Source: Clostridia bacterium (GTDB taxonomy: Bacteria > Bacillota > Clostridia > UMGS1810). Taken from it: 5,821 nt of DNA. The stretch is taken from NCBI GenBank assembly GCA_016293435.1, contig JAEDEG010000143.1, forward strand, positions 1 through 5,821. Direction: 5' to 3'. The position numbers and the translations under genes were made by a program. Shown here piece after piece: positions 4,034-5,821 of the stretch. The notes beneath the pieces were generated by a model, which was given only the letters and a program-made list of their open reading frames with translations, made no database searches and was not told where the DNA came from. Position 1 is the first letter of the stretch. Every line of letters starts with the position of its first letter.

Positions 4034-4260
4034 TGCCAAAGGGAAAGGTAGCATAACCTCCTTAACTTATATATTTGCTCATGGTACCTCCTTATTATAT
4101 TCATTTTTACAACCTTTCTCTTTGGCACCAATAGGCCCAGGTTCACCTCCTCGATATTTGGCGCCTTATACATAAAGGGCGGGACGAGAAATCGCCTGCC
4201 TAATTTTAGATCCTCTCACCAAAGCAAACAAAATATTATACTAAGCAGAGGTGTATATAT
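4034..4260 (+). promoter_or_regulatory. Structured 5' leader with 16-bp hairpin and three anti-SD motifs
   Basis: Bases 4034-4049 pair with 4112-4127 to give a 16-bp stem (one G-T wobble) starting essentially at the predicted transcript 5' end. The 62-nt loop region holds two ACCTCC motifs (about 4056-4061 and 4086-4091), and a third, CACCTCC, is at 4144-4150. CACCTC (4144-4149) is exactly complementary to the GAGGTG SD of the next gene (4248-4253). The leader could therefore control translation by hiding the SD. No known riboswitch class is recognised. On the minus strand the same motifs read as strong SDs (see findings). Confidence 0.55.
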
Positions 4261-4578
4261 ATGAAGTATTATAGTGATGTAACCAGAAAGTTTTATAATG
4301 ATGTCAAAGTACTCGAGGCTGACGAAGCCGCAGTTGCAAAAGCAGAAGAAGAGCGTAAGGCTGCCCTTGTGAAACAACAAGAGCAACAAGCCAAACTCAA
4401 AGAACAACGCGCTGCGCGTGCCGAAGAGATTACGCAAGCCATCAAAGAACGTGACGAAGCTCAAAAGAAGGTTAACGAGCTGTTGAACAAGTTTGTTAAA
4501 GATTATGGCAGCTACCATTATACTTGGAGTAGCGAACTTGTTGACGACGCGTTTAAGACGGTATTCAAATTCTTTTAA
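4261..4578 (+). CDS. Coiled-coil hypothetical protein, 105 aa
   Basis: ATG 4261 follows GAGGTG (4248-4253) by 7 nt. After a short conserved-looking start (MKYYSDVTRKFYNDV) residues 18-80 form one long charged helix rich in Ala, Glu, Lys and Gln, with the heptad character of a coiled coil. The end, DYGSYHYTWSS (81-91) then a hydrophobic VFKFF, forms a separate small motif. From memory this arrangement (KYYSDVT start, coiled coil, KDYGS-H-T-SS near the end) occurs in uncharacterised proteins of Bacillota mobile elements. An oligomerising or scaffold-like role is inference only. It is transcribed from its own promoter at 3999 through a long leader, implying separate regulation from the left operon. 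Confidence 0.85.
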   Translation: MKYYSDVTRKFYNDVKVLEADEAAVAKAEEERKAALVKQQEQQAKLKEQRAARAEEITQAIKERDEAQKKVNELLNKFVKDYGSYHYTWSSELVDDAFKTVFKFF

Positions 4579-4620
4579 GCCGTTGTGAAAACTATAGAGA
4601 GAGGAAACAACAGATAAACC

Positions 4621-4725
4621 CAATTGCGGCTCGATAGGACGATGCCGCAGTTGTAGCATAACGAACAACCAATAGGAAGATTGGTTTGTTTAAACCCAGT
4701 ACACGGTGAGAGGATTTGTACTGGG
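4621..4725 (+). promoter_or_regulatory. Three consecutive stem-loops in the spacer before the 126-aa gene
   Basis: SL1 pairs CAATTGCGGC (4621-4630) with GCCGCAGTTG (4644-4653), 10 bp with one wobble. SL2 pairs AACAACCAAT (4664-4673) with ATTGGTTTGTT (4680-4690), one bulge. SL3 pairs CCCAGTAC (4695-4702) with GTACTGGG (4718-4725), 8 bp perfect, with a 15-nt loop. SL2 ends in a broken T run and might slow polymerase; none is a clear terminator and there is no clear promoter in the spacer. The 179-nt gap between two probably cotranscribed genes is unusual here and looks like a structured regulatory leader. Confidence 0.5.
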
Positions 4726-4757
4726 CAATAATTACATATTAGACGGAGGTATCAATT

Positions 4758-5138
4758 ATGGCAAATGAAAATAAGGCAACTACGGTTGCGAAGTACACGG
4801 CAAATGACGTGGTGGCAATCAAGGGTGTCTCCTTGGAAGAACAAGAAACTACGGTACAAATGAGCAGAACGGAAGACGTGGCTCATGTATGGACGAGTAA
4901 TAATGTGTCCGTGACCAAAATCAAGAAGTTGATGGAGCGTGCTCCCGACCAATGGAAGTTAGTTAAAATTAGCACAAATGCGGCAGGGGAACCCGTTGGA
5001 TATTTCTTCGAATGTCCGAAGAAATTAGTTAGTTTCAGAACGCCTAGAGTATATGACGAAAATGATAAGGCTGCAATTGTGGCGAGACTCGCTTCTGGAA
5101 GAGTGAAAAATGATGCCGACAACGAGGATGACGAGTAG
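4758..5138 (+). CDS. Conserved mobile-element hypothetical protein, 126 aa
   Basis: ATG 4758 follows GGAGGT (4745-4750) by 7 nt; the stop is TAG 5136-5138. The core, from SLEEQETTVQMSRTED (25-40), AHVWTSNNVSVTKIKKLMER (42-61), and FECPKKLVSFRTPR (84-97), matches a small family I recall as widespread in Bacillota phages, plasmids and conjugative elements. In it an EEQET start, a (V/Y)(W/Y)TSD/N segment, a K-I/L-DKL helix and a closing PK-LVSFR are shared. It is uncharacterised to my knowledge. The N-terminal 20 residues and the acidic tail (NDADNEDDE) are probably peripheral. It is cytoplasmic, with no membrane segment. Confidence 0.87.
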   Translation: MANENKATTVAKYTANDVVAIKGVSLEEQETTVQMSRTEDVAHVWTSNNVSVTKIKKLMERAPDQWKLVKISTNAAGEPVGYFFECPKKLVSFRTPRVYDENDKAAIVARLASGRVKNDADNEDDE

Positions 5139-5181
5139 GTTGCAAAAACAGCTCTAATTTCAATTCTGGGGTTTGTAGGGC

Positions 5182-5193
5182 ATTCAATTGAAT
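5182..5193. repeat. 12-bp perfect palindrome
   Basis: ATTCAATTGAAT is its own reverse complement. It lies in the gap between convergent genes, 16 nt before the terminator stem. It could be a protein-binding site, but AT-rich palindromes of this length also occur by chance. Confidence 0.3.
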
Positions 5194-5208
5194 AGATTTT
5201 TAAACTAA

Positions 5209-5250
5209 AACAACTGCGGTCGATAAAGTAACCGCAGTTGTTATTTTTTT
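5209..5250 (+). terminator. Bidirectional intrinsic terminator between convergent genes
   Basis: AACAACTGCGGT (5209-5220) pairs perfectly over 12 bp with ACCGCAGTTGTT (5231-5242) around a 10-nt loop. The plus strand then reads TTATTTTTTT (5241-5250). On the minus strand the same stem is followed by TTTTAGTTT. It would end transcription of the 126-aa gene and of the opposing gene. Confidence 0.88.
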
Positions 5251-5251
5251 A

Positions 5252-5821
5252 TTAAATTTCCCAATCTATATCATCAAAATTATCGCTAAATATATCAAAA
5301 GAGACATTGGAATTTCTCGAAGACAAAAATTCCATTTGTTTTTCTGGCTCTATGTTACATGGAATCTTTATGATACTATTTATCCCGCGTTTACGAATTT
5401 TACGATAAACACTTTCATAGCCTTCCAAATCGTCCCATGCTAATTCTACACAATGGGGATTATTTGGCATAAATTCTTCATTTTTCTTTCGAGCGTCTTC
5501 CCGATCTATTTCATCCATTATTCGAATCCACTTATTAAATATATAACGAGAGTCATTTACGTTAATACCTCTTCGTTTAGTTATATTTTTCTCGGTTCGT
5601 TCGTTCATTTTAGTAATAGCTGTTTCGTTTATAGCTCTTATAAATACTGAAAGTCTTGCTGTTCCAGTCGTATCTAATGATAATTTTTTCAATTGTTCTG
5701 AAACGAAGTCTTTTGGTAGCCAAATGCAAAATGCGTTACGCTTTTGCAATATGCCTATTTCTTTCATTTCGTTTCCAATATATTCAAAGAATGCTTTTCT
5801 AATAGGGGGTAACGCAGAATA
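5252..5821 (-). CDS. Hypothetical protein, C-terminal 189 aa, truncated by the window edge
   Basis: The minus-strand frame is open from the right edge to TAA at 5254-5252. An ATG at 5767 has only a weak GGAA upstream, and the 18 codons before it (including LPPIRKAFFEYIG) read like protein, so the true start is probably outside the window. Visible parts are CIWLPKDFVSEQLKKL, LSVFIRAINETAITKMNERTE's charged helix, a helix around YIFNKWIRIMDEIDREDARK, HCVELAWDDLEGYESVYRKI, and an acidic end DNFDDIDWEI. I see no catalytic signature, DNA-binding motif or membrane segment and cannot name it. It is visibly AT-richer than the plus-strand genes and lies on the opposite strand, so it may belong to another functional module or to flanking DNA. 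Confidence 0.75.
   Translation of the reverse strand, partial: YSALPPIRKAFFEYIGNEMKEIGILQKRNAFCIWLPKDFVSEQLKKLSLDTTGTARLSVFIRAINETAITKMNERTEKNITKRRGINVNDSRYIFNKWIRIMDEIDREDARKKNEEFMPNNPHCVELAWDDLEGYESVYRKIRKRGINSIIKIPCNIEPEKQMEFLSSRNSNVSFDIFSDNFDDIDWEI

Noticed and set aside
3916..4173. Minus-strand 85-aa open frame
   Set aside because: Its ATG at 4173 has no SD, and internal SD-like strings are translated as Arg-Arg repeats. It is kept only as a finding about the minus strand, not called as a gene.
3888..4175. Plus-strand 95-aa open frame across the promoter region
   Set aside because: No SD precedes its ATG, its middle is the A/T-rich tract and the promoter, and the translation has no protein-like pattern.
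4216..4668. Minus-strand 150-aa frame rich in Leu and Phe, resembling a membrane protein
   Set aside because: It is the antisense of the Glu/Lys/Gln-rich coiled-coil gene, which gives Leu/Phe-rich shadows. No SD or promoter is seen.
4579..4757. tRNA or other known RNA gene in the stem-loop spacer
   Set aside because: The three stems are side by side with no closing acceptor stem, T-loop or CCA-type end, and no known family pattern is seen.

Overview
The window looks like an accessory stretch of a bacteriophage, or a phage-like mobile element, of a Gram-positive Bacillota host, most likely an anaerobic gut clostridium. The reasons are dense packing of very small genes on one strand, near-perfect Shine-Dalgarno (SD) sequences of the AAGGAGGT type before almost every gene, TTG starts, moderate GC, and several proteins that resemble conserved hypothetical proteins I remember from Bacillota phages and plasmids. 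There is no capsid, terminase, polymerase or integrase gene, so phage versus plasmid is inference. Translation uses the ordinary bacterial code, with TAA, TAG and TGA all acting as stops.

Layout: (1) 1-3568 is a rightward run of thirteen small genes (19 to 191 aa). One is recognisable, a papain-like/C39-like cysteine peptidase-fold protein at 264-689; the rest are unknown. Several genes overlap or abut and look translationally coupled. The run ends with two tiny TTG-start genes, each encoding a single membrane helix. (2) 3569-4260 has no convincing gene. It starts with a weak terminator, continues as a C-rich, G-poor tract with short repeats, and ends with a strong extended -10 sigma-A promoter (3999-4028). 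That promoter starts a leader of about 225 nt carrying a 16-bp hairpin and three anti-SD (CCTCC) motifs. (3) 4261-5138 holds a coiled-coil protein gene and a second conserved unknown gene, separated by a 179-nt spacer with three stem-loops. (4) A bidirectional terminator at 5209-5250 separates these from a convergent, AT-richer minus-strand gene that runs off the right edge.

The most notable signal is an RNA element found five times in the first 1.9 kb (2-29, 217-244, 690-716, 1615-1641, 1860-1884), always in the transcribed orientation and always between a stop codon and the next SD (the gene before copy 1 lies outside the window). Each copy folds as a compact H-type pseudoknot: stem 1 of 4-5 bp, a loop of one base (almost always A), stem 2 of 6-7 bp, and a 3-4 nt A/T-rich loop. 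Both stems show compensatory base changes between copies. The layout resembles the pseudoknot used for autogenous translational repression in T-even phage gene 32 mRNA. I propose that these five copies mark a post-transcriptional regulon of small phage genes controlled by one trans-acting factor or by upstream translation. The structure is well supported by the sequence; the function is inference.
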